A DNA stretch of 64,000 nt, taken from DASSQJ01 sp963726295 (GTDB taxonomy: Bacteria; Actinomycetota; Actinomycetes; Actinomycetales; Dermatophilaceae). The position numbers and the translations under genes are program-made. The notes under the pieces are model-generated. The model saw nothing but the letters and a program-made list of their open reading frames with translations, did no database searches and had not been told where the DNA came from. Below are positions 29,656 to 36,657 of this stretch, piece by piece. The stretch spans positions 682,001 to 746,000 of the forward strand of contig CAVSBW010000001.1 in assembly GCA_963726295.1 (NCBI GenBank). Direction: 5' to 3'. Position 1 is the first letter of the stretch. Every line of letters begins with the position of its first letter.

Positions 29656-30510
29656 TCAGCGGACCTGCTCGACCTCGAACTGCAGCCGGGGGTTGGCGAT
29701 CTGCTCCTGGCTCTGCACGAGCTGGAGTTCGCGCCGTCCGGAGGCATGGGTGCGCTCGAGGAGGTCGAAGACGCTCGACACGGTGCGGCCGAGCGCCAGC
29801 GCGGGGTCCTCGGTCTCCAGCAGGTGCGCGGTGAAGAGCGCCGCGGTGACGTCGCCCGAGCCATTGGCCTTGAGCGGCAGGTGCGGGGTCTGCACGATCC
29901 ACGCGCCGTCGCCGGTGACCGCCAGCATCTCGATGGTGTCCGCCGGCCGGTCGGGCCGCATCACGCTCGTGACCAGCACCGTTGACGGCCCCATGGCGCG
30001 GGCGGCGTCCACCGACGCCAGCGTCGACTCGAGGTCACCGGGCTCGGTCTCGGTGAGGAAGCCCAGCTCGAACTGGTTGGGAGTGATGAGGTCGGCCCGG
30101 GGCACCACCCGCTCGCGCAGGAGCACCGGGATGGCGGGGTGCACGAAGCAGCCGGAGGTCGCGTTGCCCATGACCGGGTCGCACGCGTAGACGGCCGCCG
30201 GGTTGGCCGCCTTCGTGCGGGCGACGGCGTCGAGCACCACCTCGCCGATCTGCTCGCCGCCCTGGTAGCCGGAGAGCACCGCGTCCACCTCGCCGAGCGC
30301 ACCGCGCTCCTCGATGCCGGTGACGACCTCACGCACGTCCTCCGGTGCCATGAGCGGGCCCCGCCACGCGCCGTAGCCGGTGTGGTTGGAGAAGTGCACC
30401 GTGTGCACGGGCCACACCTCCACCCCGAGGCGCTGGAGGGGGAACACGGCGGCCGAGTTGCCGACGTGGCCGTACGCGACCGAGGACTGGATGGAGAGGA
30501 TCGTCGTCAT
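29656..30510 (-). CDS. pdxY: Pyridoxal kinase PdxY
   Basis: PdxY phosphorylates pyridoxal in the B6 salvage pathway. The 284-residue ribokinase-fold protein begins TTILSIQSSVAYGHVGNSAA. It has LSGYQGGEQIGEVVLD near 90, YACDPVMGN near 120, DLITPNQFELGFLT near 150 and the catalytic-base motif KANGSGDVTAALFTAHLL near 226, all typical of pyridoxal kinases. The start ATG 30510 is preceded by CAGGAT at six bases. It diverges from proA. Confidence 0.94.
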   Translation of the reverse strand: MTTILSIQSSVAYGHVGNSAAVFPLQRLGVEVWPVHTVHFSNHTGYGAWRGPLMAPEDVREVVTGIEERGALGEVDAVLSGYQGGEQIGEVVLDAVARTKAANPAAVYACDPVMGNATSGCFVHPAIPVLLRERVVPRADLITPNQFELGFLTETEPGDLESTLASVDAARAMGPSTVLVTSVMRPDRPADTIEMLAVTGDGAWIVQTPHLPLKANGSGDVTAALFTAHLLETEDPALALGRTVSSVFDLLERTHASGRRELQLVQSQEQIANPRLQFEVEQVR

Positions 30511-30516
30511 CGGCTC

Positions 30517-30522
30517 ATCCTG
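30517..30522 (-). promoter_or_regulatory. CAGGAT -10-like box for pdxY
   Basis: Minus-strand CAGGAT, then GAGCCG, then ATG 30510. It is the same hexamer and spacing as at 17246 and 43419. Confidence 0.5.
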
Positions 30523-30600
30523 TCACCGGCTCCGCGCAGGGGTGCGGGCGGGCGCGGTCCACGCGACGGTCCTCGCTGGGCCGGGCCGGGTGGAGCGACC

Positions 30601-30606
30601 TACCCT
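30601..30606 (+). promoter_or_regulatory. Leaderless -10 box for proA
   Basis: TACCCT, then TGGAGC, then ATG 30613. The surrounding CCTACCCTTG matches the boxes at 14421 and, on the minus strand, 32985. Confidence 0.65.
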
Positions 30607-30612
30607 TGGAGC

Positions 30613-31905
30613 ATGCCCGAGCGCCCCACCGGAACCACCGAGGCCGACGTCGAGCAGGTGCGCGTGGTCGCCGAAGCCGCGCGCACCGCCTCCCGCCGGC
30701 TCGCCCTCCTCTCGCGCGCCGAGAAGGACGCCGCCCTGCTCCACCTCGCCGACGCGCTCGAGGCCGCCACCGACGACGTCGTCGCCGCCAACGGGCGCGA
30801 CCTGGCGCGGGGCCGTCAGAACGGGATGCCCGAGGGCCTGCAGGACCGGCTGCGGCTGGACGCCGGGCGGGTCGCCGCCGTCGCCCGGGCCGTGCGTGAC
30901 GTCGCGGGCCTCCCCGACCCCGTCGGCGAGGTGGTCCGGGGCTCCACCCTCGCCAACGGCCTGCAGATCCGGCAGGTCCGGGTGCCGATGGGGGTCGTGG
31001 GGATGATCTACGAGGCCCGCCCGAACGTCACGGTCGACGCCGCCGCCCTGGGGCTCAAGTCAGGCAACGCCGTCGTGCTGCGCGGTGGCAGTGCCGCGGC
31101 CGACACCAACCGCGCCACCGTCGACGTGCTGCGACGCGCCCTCGACGAGCAGGGTCTGCCCGCCGACGCGGTGAGTCTCCTCGAGGGCGGTCACGGCGTC
31201 GTCGGGGCCCTGATGACCGCCCGGGGGCTGGTCGACCTGCTCATCCCGCGCGGGGGAGCCGACCTCATCCAGGCCGTGGTCAACGGCTCCACCGTGCCGG
31301 TCATCGAGACGGGCGTCGGCAACTGCCACGTCTACGTCGATGCGGCCGCCGACCTCGACCGCGCGCTCGCCATCGCGGTCAACTCCAAGACCCACCGGCC
31401 GAGCGTCTGCAACGCCGCCGAGTCACTGCTCGTGCACCGCGACGTCGCCGACGCGTTCCTGCCCAAGGCACTGGCCGCGCTCGCCGCGGAGGGGGTCCTC
31501 CTCCACACCGACGCCCGGTCCGCCTCGGCGGCGGACTCCGCCGGCGTCGCGCACGACGCCGTCACCGACGAGCACTTCGCCACCGAGTTCCACGCCCTCG
31601 AGATGTCCGTGGGCGTCGTCGACGACCTCGACGCCGCGCTCGACCACATCCGGCGCTTCGGGTCGGGCCACACGGAGGCCATCGTCACCGAGAACCGCGC
31701 CGCGGCCCGGCGGTTCACCGCCGAGGTCGATGCCGCCGCCGTCATGGTGAACGCGAGCACCCGGTTCACCGACGGGGGCGAGTTCGGGTTCGGCGCCGAG
31801 ATCGGCATCTCGACGCAGAAGCTGCACGCACGGGGTCCGATGGCACTTCCCGAGCTGACGACGACGAAGTGGGTCGTCGAGGGGGACGGTCAGATCCGGG
31901 TCTGA
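30613..31905 (+). CDS. proA: Glutamate-5-semialdehyde dehydrogenase
   Basis: ProA reduces glutamyl-5-phosphate to the semialdehyde with NADPH. The 430-residue aldehyde-dehydrogenase-fold protein has VPMGVVGMIYEARPNVTVD near 120, LKSGNAVVLRGGSAA near 146 and IPRGGADLIQAVV. The catalytic Cys is in THRPSVCNAAESLLV near 270, and the conserved ending is FGFGAEIGISTQKLHARGPM. The frame is open upstream to 30139 as a shadow of pdxY. ATG 30613 is chosen because it is the family start and lies at leaderless spacing from TACCCT. It overlaps the convergent glycosyltransferase by 16 bases. Confidence 0.97.
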   Translation: MPERPTGTTEADVEQVRVVAEAARTASRRLALLSRAEKDAALLHLADALEAATDDVVAANGRDLARGRQNGMPEGLQDRLRLDAGRVAAVARAVRDVAGLPDPVGEVVRGSTLANGLQIRQVRVPMGVVGMIYEARPNVTVDAAALGLKSGNAVVLRGGSAAADTNRATVDVLRRALDEQGLPADAVSLLEGGHGVVGALMTARGLVDLLIPRGGADLIQAVVNGSTVPVIETGVGNCHVYVDAAADLDRALAIAVNSKTHRPSVCNAAESLLVHRDVADAFLPKALAALAAEGVLLHTDARSASAADSAGVAHDAVTDEHFATEFHALEMSVGVVDDLDAALDHIRRFGSGHTEAIVTENRAAARRFTAEVDAAAVMVNASTRFTDGGEFGFGAEIGISTQKLHARGPMALPELTTTKWVVEGDGQIRV

Positions 31906-32972
31906 ACCCGTGCGGCCGGCTGCCGGCCCGAGGCGTCGTCGGCCTCCGCGTCGTCGTCGACCTCCACCGCGAAGGGGTGCTGCACGACGACCGGCTCTGC
32001 CGCGACCGGGTGCACATGCACCTCGGGCTGGGCCGGAGCGAGGCTGTCGTGCGCGACGAAGTACGTCGGGCGGGCCTGGAGGGCGGCGTAGGTGCGCCCC
32101 ACGTACTCGCCGAGGATGCCGAGCGCGAGGAGCTGCACGGCCCCCACGGCGGCGACGATGACGACGGTCGAGGTCCAGCCGGGGACGGTGCTGCCGAGGA
32201 GCAGCATGGCCAGCGCGTAGAGCAGCACGCCGACGGCCGCGATGCCGCCGACGATCCCCAGCCAGGTGGCGAAGCGCAGCGGGGCGATCGAGAAGCCGGT
32301 GACGCTGTCGACCGAGAGCCGGATCATCTTGCCGAGCGGGTACTTCGACTCGCCCGCGGCCCGCGCCTCGCGCTTGTAGCCGACCGACGCGCTCGGGAAC
32401 CCCAGGGCGGGGACGACGAACCGGAGCACCCGGTTGTGCTCGGGGAGGGCGTTGACGGCGTCCACCGTGGCGCGGGACATCAGGCGGAAGTCGCCGGCGT
32501 CGACGTGGGCGTCGACGTCGGACATCGCCCGTATGGAGCGGTAGAACAGGCGCGCCGTCGTCCGCTTGAACGCGGTGTCCGTCGAGCGGTCCTCGCGCAC
32601 GCCGTAGACGACGTCGACCTCCTCCGTTCGGGCGGTGGCCAGCATCTCGCCGATGACCTCGGGCGGGTCCTGGAGGTCGGCGTCGATGGTGACGACGTAG
32701 TCGCCACGGGCCCGGGCCAGCCCGGCGGAGATGGCGGCCTGGTGGCCGGAGTTGGCGCGCAGCCGCACCACGCGGACCTCCGGCCACTCGCGGCGCAGCC
32801 GCTGGAGGAGGACGGGGGTCGCGTCACCGGAGCCGTCGTCGACACAGAGCACCTCGTACGTGACGCCCCAGCCCTCGGCCACCGGACGGAGCCGTTCGAC
32901 GAACAACGGCAGCACGTCCTTCTCGTTGTACATCGGGACGACGACGGTGAGGTCGACGGAGGCGCTGCGCAT
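31890..32972 (-). CDS. GT2 family glycosyltransferase (polyprenyl-phosphate sugar transferase, GtrB/DPM1-like)
   Basis: The 360-residue protein has a cytosolic GT-A domain (VVVPMYNEKDVLPLF near 10, VDDGSGDAT near 45, DADLQDPPEVI near 97 and DAGDFRLMSR near 160). Two transmembrane helices follow at about 228-252 and 262-288 (the latter around AVGAVQLLALGILGEYVGR), the layout of GtrB/DPM1-type enzymes that load a sugar on undecaprenyl phosphate. The Asp/Ala-rich C-terminal tail is not conserved. The start is ATG 32972, seven bases after TACCCT on the minus strand. Its 3' end overlaps proA. Confidence 0.92.
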   Translation of the reverse strand: MRSASVDLTVVVPMYNEKDVLPLFVERLRPVAEGWGVTYEVLCVDDGSGDATPVLLQRLRREWPEVRVVRLRANSGHQAAISAGLARARGDYVVTIDADLQDPPEVIGEMLATARTEEVDVVYGVREDRSTDTAFKRTTARLFYRSIRAMSDVDAHVDAGDFRLMSRATVDAVNALPEHNRVLRFVVPALGFPSASVGYKREARAAGESKYPLGKMIRLSVDSVTGFSIAPLRFATWLGIVGGIAAVGVLLYALAMLLLGSTVPGWTSTVVIVAAVGAVQLLALGILGEYVGRTYAALQARPTYFVAHDSLAPAQPEVHVHPVAAEPVVVQHPFAVEVDDDAEADDASGRQPAARVQTRI

Positions 32973-32979
32973 GCCCTCA

Positions 32980-32985
32980 AGGGTA
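32980..32985 (-). promoter_or_regulatory. Leaderless -10 box for the glycosyltransferase
   Basis: Minus-strand TACCCT, then TGAGGGC, then ATG 32972. The first ten bases of this box and spacer match those before the radical SAM gene at 14423. Confidence 0.6.
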
Positions 32986-33503
32986 GGCGGAGGCCTGGGC
33001 GCCTGTCCGGATCTTGCTGTCACCGGTCTGGGAGCGGCGGATGGACCGAACGGCCGAGGGCCCCCGAGTATGAGATCGGGGGCCCTCCACCGGCGGCTGA
33101 GCCACCGGCTGCTGCCGGTCGGTCCCTGCGGAGCACCGCAGGGGGTGTACCACGCGACGATGGCGCCGCCCCGAGCCCGGGACGGACTTCGACAGCGGTC
33201 GTCGGCCGCGACACCCACGCCGTCGCGCGCGGCGGGGGCCCACGAGAAGCCCACCGGCCCCACCGGTCTCCCGGTGGGGACTGCATGTCGTTATCCGTAC
33301 GACCCACCCCAACCTCCCCGGTCCGGGACCGCGGCGGTGGGGGCGTCCGACGTCGTTTCTATGCCCCCGACGACCCGCCGCGCAAGCCAAACGGGCAATC
33401 CCGTGTCGGTCATTCGGCCGACGGTCGTGTCGTCCACAGGAGACGTGCGGCCGGTCGTCGTCATACACACCCCTGTGGACGAAATCGGTGGACGGGGGAC
33501 CGC
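32986..33503. other. Long intergenic region with three hairpins, no recognisable gene
   Basis: About 520 bases between the glycosyltransferase start and the small membrane protein. Inverted repeats: GAGGGCCCCCGA (33056-33067) with TCGGGGGCCCTC (33076-33087); CCTGCGG with CCGCAGG around 33124-33141; CCCCACCGG (33258-33266) with CCGGTGGGG (33271-33279). The first could be a terminator. Open frames across the region have no family pattern. A structured RNA is possible but not demonstrable by eye. Confidence 0.55.
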
Positions 33504-33509
33504 TACGCT
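33504..33509 (+). promoter_or_regulatory. Leaderless -10 box for the small membrane protein
   Basis: TACGCT, then GTCCAC, then ATG 33516, with no Shine-Dalgarno. Confidence 0.6.
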
Positions 33510-33515
33510 GTCCAC

Positions 33516-33743
33516 ATGATGACGTCTGCCGCCCTCCTCGCCGCGGAGGAGGCCGCCACGCACGGTGACTCCACCATCCCGCCCTGGGTGGTGGGGGTCA
33601 TGGGTCTGGTGTTCTTCGCGTTCCTGCTGGGGGTCACGTGGTCCTTCCGCGGGACCCACCACAAGTACGCGCCCCCCGCCGGTCGGGCCGAGCCCCACGC
33701 CGAGGACGAGCCGCACTGGCCTGAGCATCCGGGGCACCACTGA
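33516..33743 (+). CDS. Small single-pass membrane protein upstream of nadD
   Basis: The 75-residue product has a short outer N-terminus, one hydrophobic helix (about 23-42, PPWVVGVMGLVFFAFLLGVT) and a charged Pro/Glu/His-rich tail (HAEDEPHWPEHPGHH). I do not recognise a named family; small proteins like this are common just upstream of nadD in actinobacteria. It starts at ATG 33516 (a second ATG follows at once). Its stop abuts the nadD reading frame, so it is likely co-transcribed with nadD-rsfS. Confidence 0.7.
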   Translation: MMTSAALLAAEEAATHGDSTIPPWVVGVMGLVFFAFLLGVTWSFRGTHHKYAPPAGRAEPHAEDEPHWPEHPGHH

Positions 33744-33766
33744 GCGCAGCGCGCCCGCGCGTCGGG

Positions 33767-34339
33767 GTGATGGGCGGGACCTTCGACCCCGTCCACCACG
33801 GCCACCTCGTCGCCGCCTCCGAGGTGCAGTCGCTGCTGGGGCTCGACGAGGTCGTCTTCGTCCCCACGGGGGAGCCGTGGCAGAAGGACCACCGTGAGGT
33901 GTCCCCCGCGGAGCACCGCTACCTCATGACGGTGATCGCCACCGCCTCGAACCCCCGGTTCACGGTGTCACGCGTCGACGTCGACCGCGACGGCCCCACC
34001 TACACCGTCGACACCCTGCGGGACCTGCGCGCCCAGCGGCCCGGCGCCGAGCTGTTCTTCATCACCGGCGCCGACGCACTGGCCCAGATCCTGTCGTGGA
34101 AGGACACCGACGAGCTCTGGGAGCTCGCCCACTTCGTCGGGGTCACCCGCCCCGGCTACGTCCTGACCGAGCTCGGCCTGCCGGCCGACCGGGTCACCCT
34201 CCAGGAGGTGCCCGCGATGGCGATCAGCTCCACCGACTGCCGTGAGCGGGTCACCGCGGGGGAACCGGTCTGGTACCTCGTGCCCGACGGCGTCGTCCAG
34301 TACATCTCCAAGTACCACCTCTACCGAGGAGCCACGTGA
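33767..34339 (+). CDS. nadD: Nicotinate-mononucleotide adenylyltransferase
   Basis: NadD makes deamido-NAD. The product has the nucleotidyltransferase motif GGTFDPVHHGHLVAASEV, then VFVPTGEPWQK, FFITGADALAQILSWKD, GVTRPGY and ISSTDCRERV with the C-terminal ISKYHLY. From GTG 33767 it begins VMGGTF, cutting into the first beta-strand. The missing residues (RPRVGV) are encoded in frame upstream, where the only candidate start before the in-frame stop at 33722 is CTG 33740, which overlaps the previous gene's stop as CTGA. So the true start may be CTG. The stop overlaps rsfS (GTGA). Confidence 0.95.
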   Translation: MMGGTFDPVHHGHLVAASEVQSLLGLDEVVFVPTGEPWQKDHREVSPAEHRYLMTVIATASNPRFTVSRVDVDRDGPTYTVDTLRDLRAQRPGAELFFITGADALAQILSWKDTDELWELAHFVGVTRPGYVLTELGLPADRVTLQEVPAMAISSTDCRERVTAGEPVWYLVPDGVVQYISKYHLYRGAT

Positions 34340-34716
34340 CCGCCACCGACCGCGCCCTCGAGCTGGCACGGGCCGCCGCCCGCGCCGCCTCGGACAAGCT
34401 CGCCACCACCATCACCGGCATCGACGTCTCGGACCAGCTCGCGCTGACCGACGTCTTCGTCATCGTCTCCGCCGAGTCCGAGCGGCAGGTGGGGTCGGTC
34501 GTGGACGAGGTCGAGGACGTCCTGCGCGACCTCGGCGCGAAGCCGGTGCGCCGCGAGGGGCAGCGCGAGGGGCGCTGGGTCCTCATCGACTTCGGCGACG
34601 TCGTCGTCCACGTCCAGCACGACGACGAGCGTGAGTACTACGAGCTCGAGCGGCTGTGGAAGGACTGCCCGGCGATCGACCTCGGTGTCGTCGGCACGGA
34701 GCAGGGCGGACGATGA
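34336..34716 (+). CDS. rsfS: Ribosome silencing factor RsfS
   Basis: RsfS binds L14 on the 50S subunit and blocks subunit joining under starvation. The 126-residue product has the family core VSDQLALTDVFVIVSAESER, RREGQREGRWVLIDFGDVVV and the ending YYELERLWKDCPAIDLG. It is coupled to nadD by GTGA and to the phosphatase by ATGA, the usual order. Confidence 0.96.
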   Translation: MTATDRALELARAAARAASDKLATTITGIDVSDQLALTDVFVIVSAESERQVGSVVDEVEDVLRDLGAKPVRREGQREGRWVLIDFGDVVVHVQHDDEREYYELERLWKDCPAIDLGVVGTEQGGR

Positions 34717-35390
34717 GCGCGGCCCCGTCGCATGCCGTGCGGGGGCACTCGCGGCGCCTCGTCGTGCTCCGCCACGGCGAGACCGAGCACAACGCCTCCG
34801 GGGTCTGGCAGGGGCAGCTCGACAGCCCCCTGTCGGAGCGAGGGCGGAGGCAGGCCGAGGCCGTGGGACCCGCGCTGCGGGCGCTGCACCCGTCGCGTGT
34901 CGTCAGCTCGGACCTGGCCCGGGCCAGGGTCACGGGCGAGAGCGTGGCCGAGGCCTGCGGCATCGGGATGACGCTCGACCCGAGGCTGCGCGAGATCCAC
35001 GCCGGGGCCTGGCAGGGGCTCACGACGCCCGAGGTGCAGGAGGGCTGGCCCGAGGAGTGGGCGGCCGTCATGCGCGGCGAGGACGTGCGTCGCGGAGGGC
35101 ACGAGGGTGAGTCGATGGCCGACGTGCACCGTCGCGTCGACGAGGCGCTCACCGAGCTCGTCGCCTCGATGGAGCCGGGGGAGTGCGTCGTCGTGTCCAC
35201 GCACGGGATGGCCGGCCGCACCGGTGCCGCCGCGGTGCTCGGCCTCGACCCCGCGCTCGCGTGGCAGCTGCTCGGTGGGCTGGGCAACTGCCACTGGGGT
35301 GAGCTGGTCGAGGGGCGCGAGGGATGGCGCCTGCAGACGTGGAACCTCTCAGCCGGGGTCGTCCCCGTCGGGCGCTCGACCCCGCCCTGA
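34713..35390 (+). CDS. Histidine phosphatase family protein (phosphoglycerate mutase-like)
   Basis: The 225-residue protein shows the phosphohistidine motif LVVLRHGETEHNASGVWQG near 16, SSDLARARVTGESVA near 65, the acid residue in REIHAGAWQGL near 92 and the second His in VVVSTHGMAGRTGA near 165. It is the third gene of nadD-rsfS-gpm, where such proteins act as phosphatases of uncertain substrate, with glucosyl-3-phosphoglycerate phosphatase as one candidate. It is not the glycolytic mutase by pattern. ATG 34713 overlaps the rsfS stop. It is followed by a promoter and a tRNA gene. Confidence 0.92.
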   Translation: MSAAPSHAVRGHSRRLVVLRHGETEHNASGVWQGQLDSPLSERGRRQAEAVGPALRALHPSRVVSSDLARARVTGESVAEACGIGMTLDPRLREIHAGAWQGLTTPEVQEGWPEEWAAVMRGEDVRRGGHEGESMADVHRRVDEALTELVASMEPGECVVVSTHGMAGRTGAAAVLGLDPALAWQLLGGLGNCHWGELVEGREGWRLQTWNLSAGVVPVGRSTPP

Positions 35391-35397
35391 GGGCGAT

Positions 35398-35426
35398 TTG
35401 GGGGAGCGCGAGGCGCTCTGTAGACT
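35398..35426 (+). promoter_or_regulatory. Promoter for tRNA-Ala
   Basis: TTGGGG (35398-35403) and TAGACT (35421-35426) are separated by 17 bases. The spacer itself contains the palindrome GAGCGC-GAG-GCGCTC. It lies 29 bases upstream of the tRNA. Confidence 0.75.
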
Positions 35427-35455
35427 TCCCGACGCCCCCGCGGGGGCACCCACTC

Positions 35456-35528
35456 GGGGCTGTAGCGCAGTTGGTAGCGCACCTCCATGGCATGGAGGGG
35501 GTCAGGGGTTCGAATCCCCTCAGCTCCA
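35456..35528 (+). tRNA. tRNA-Ala (anticodon GGC)
   Basis: A 73-base cloverleaf. The acceptor stem is GGGGCTG/CAGCTCC with one G-T pair, and the D-arm contains TAGCGCAGTTGGTAGCGC. The anticodon stem is CCTCC/GGAGG around ATGGCAT (GGC at the anticodon position), and the T-arm is AGGGG-TTCGAAT-CCCCT, with discriminator A. The 3' CCA is not encoded. A terminator follows eight bases on. Confidence 0.95.
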
Positions 35529-35535
35529 CTCGACG

Positions 35536-35560
35536 AAGGGCCGGCGTCAGCCGGCCCTTT
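35536..35560 (+). terminator. Terminator after tRNA-Ala
   Basis: AAGGGCCGGC (35536-35545), loop GTCA, GCCGGCCCTT (35550-35559), followed by T and CG. A ten-pair stem with a short T end. Confidence 0.75.
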
Positions 35561-35621
35561 CGCGTGCGCGCGGTCGCTGAGGCACCGTCCCGACCGTCAC
35601 GGCCGCCTCCCGTCCGACGAC

Positions 35622-35671
35622 GTTGCAGGACATGCCGACGGAACCGTCGTGATGTCGGCATGTCCCGCAAC
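35622..35671. repeat. REP-like imperfect palindrome
   Basis: GTTGCAGGACATGCCGAC (35622-35639) pairs with GTCGGCATGTCCCGCAAC (35654-35671) with 17 of 18 matches and a 14-base spacer. It lies in a 180-base gap with no gene. It resembles extragenic palindromes that are dispersed in some actinobacterial genomes. I noticed no second copy in this window. Confidence 0.7.
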
Positions 35672-35734
35672 CTCGACTCGGGCGCCGGTGCCCGCGGGTC
35701 GGAGTCGGCCCCGGTGCCGGGCGCTCCCGGGGCG

Positions 35735-35740
35735 TACCGT
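35735..35740 (+). promoter_or_regulatory. Leaderless -10 box for the hypothetical gene at 35748
   Basis: TACCGT, then TGGCGAT, then GTG 35748. This supports that start, as no Shine-Dalgarno exists. Confidence 0.55.
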
Positions 35741-35747
35741 TGGCGAT

Positions 35748-35999
35748 GTGTTCATCCGCACCGGAGGCCTCGCGGCCGCCCTCGACGACATCCTCGCGTT
35801 CCTGCGCCCCTCCCAGGTGCACGTGCGCGAGGAGCGCCAGCGCCTCGAGCTGACCCGCGAGGAGGAGGGCGACGCGGGCACCCCGCTGCCTGGGGACGGC
35901 CGCTCGCGTCTGGCCCTGTCCGTCCCCCCGGGCTACGTCGCGCCGAACGGACCACGGGTGGAGCAGCCCGAGGCCGACTCGCGCGGCATCGTCGTCTGA
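35748..35999 (+). CDS. Hypothetical protein (83 residues)
   Basis: The product begins VFIRTGGLAAALDDILAFLR, continues with a charged helix (VREERQRLELTREEE) and ends in a Pro/Gly/Asp-rich tail. I do not recognise the family. The start at GTG 35748 is supported by a TACCGT box seven bases upstream. The frame is open upstream through the tRNA to 35487, which cannot be coding. It converges with tag. Confidence 0.6.
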   Translation: MFIRTGGLAAALDDILAFLRPSQVHVREERQRLELTREEEGDAGTPLPGDGRSRLALSVPPGYVAPNGPRVEQPEADSRGIVV

Positions 36000-36027
36000 C
36001 CCCGCCGCCCCGTCACCGAGGCGGCCG

Positions 36028-36657
36028 TCAGTCGGGCCAGACCCCGCTCGTGCCACGCCGGTGGCTGCCGATGACGTGGGTGTCGACGATGCCGAGTGCC
36101 TCCATGAGCGCGAACATCGTCGTCGGCCCCACGAAGGCGAAGCCGCGCTTCTTCAGGGCCGTGGAGAGCGCGCGAGACTCCGCCGACGTGGTCGGCACCT
36201 CCGCGGGGGTCCGGGGCCGGGGTGTCCGTGACGGACGGAACGACCACACGAGCTCGGCGAGGCCGCCGTCGGGCCCGCCGCGCAGCTCGCGAGTGGCCCG
36301 GGCGTTGGAGATGGTGGCGAGCACCTTGGCGCGGTTGCGCACGATCCCGACGTCGGCGAGCAGACGCTCGACGTCGCGCTCGTCGTAGCCGGCGACGACG
36401 TCGGGGTCGAAACCGTCGAACGCGACTCGGAACGCGGGGCGCTTGCGCAGGATGGTCGCCCACGACAGGCCCGACTGGAACGCCTCGAGCGAGAGGCGCT
36501 CGAACACGCCGCGCTCGTCCCGGACGGGCATCCCCCACTCGGTGTCGTAGTACTCCCGCAGGAGCGCGTCGGTGGCCGCCCACGCGGGTCGGGCCAACCC
36601 GTCGGCCCCGACGACGAGCCCCGAGCCGGGCGGCACAGTCCCGGCGGCCTCGCTCAT
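36028..36657 (-). CDS. tag: DNA-3-methyladenine glycosylase I (Tag), zinc ligands altered
   Basis: Tag removes 3-methyladenine from alkylated DNA. The 209-residue product aligns by eye with E. coli Tag: EYYDTEWGMPVRD near 36, LSLEAFQSGLSWATILRKR near 55 (catalytic Glu kept), NRAKVLATISNARA near 107, LKKRGFAFVGPTTM near 168 and GIVDTHVIGSHRRG at the end. Of the four zinc ligands of the E. coli enzyme (Cys4, His17, His175, Cys179), only the His175 equivalent remains. The others read Pro (RPAW), Tyr (YYD) and Ser (VIGS). Start ATG 36657 overlaps the stop of the metallophosphoesterase gene. Confidence 0.92.
   Translation of the reverse strand: MSEAAGTVPPGSGLVVGADGLARPAWAATDALLREYYDTEWGMPVRDERGVFERLSLEAFQSGLSWATILRKRPAFRVAFDGFDPDVVAGYDERDVERLLADVGIVRNRAKVLATISNARATRELRGGPDGGLAELVWSFRPSRTPRPRTPAEVPTTSAESRALSTALKKRGFAFVGPTTMFALMEALGIVDTHVIGSHRRGTSGVWPD

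Noticed and set aside
36028..36100. Tag as a truncated pseudogene because of the missing zinc ligands
   Set aside because: Length, frame, catalytic Glu and operon coupling are all intact, so substitution rather than decay is likely.
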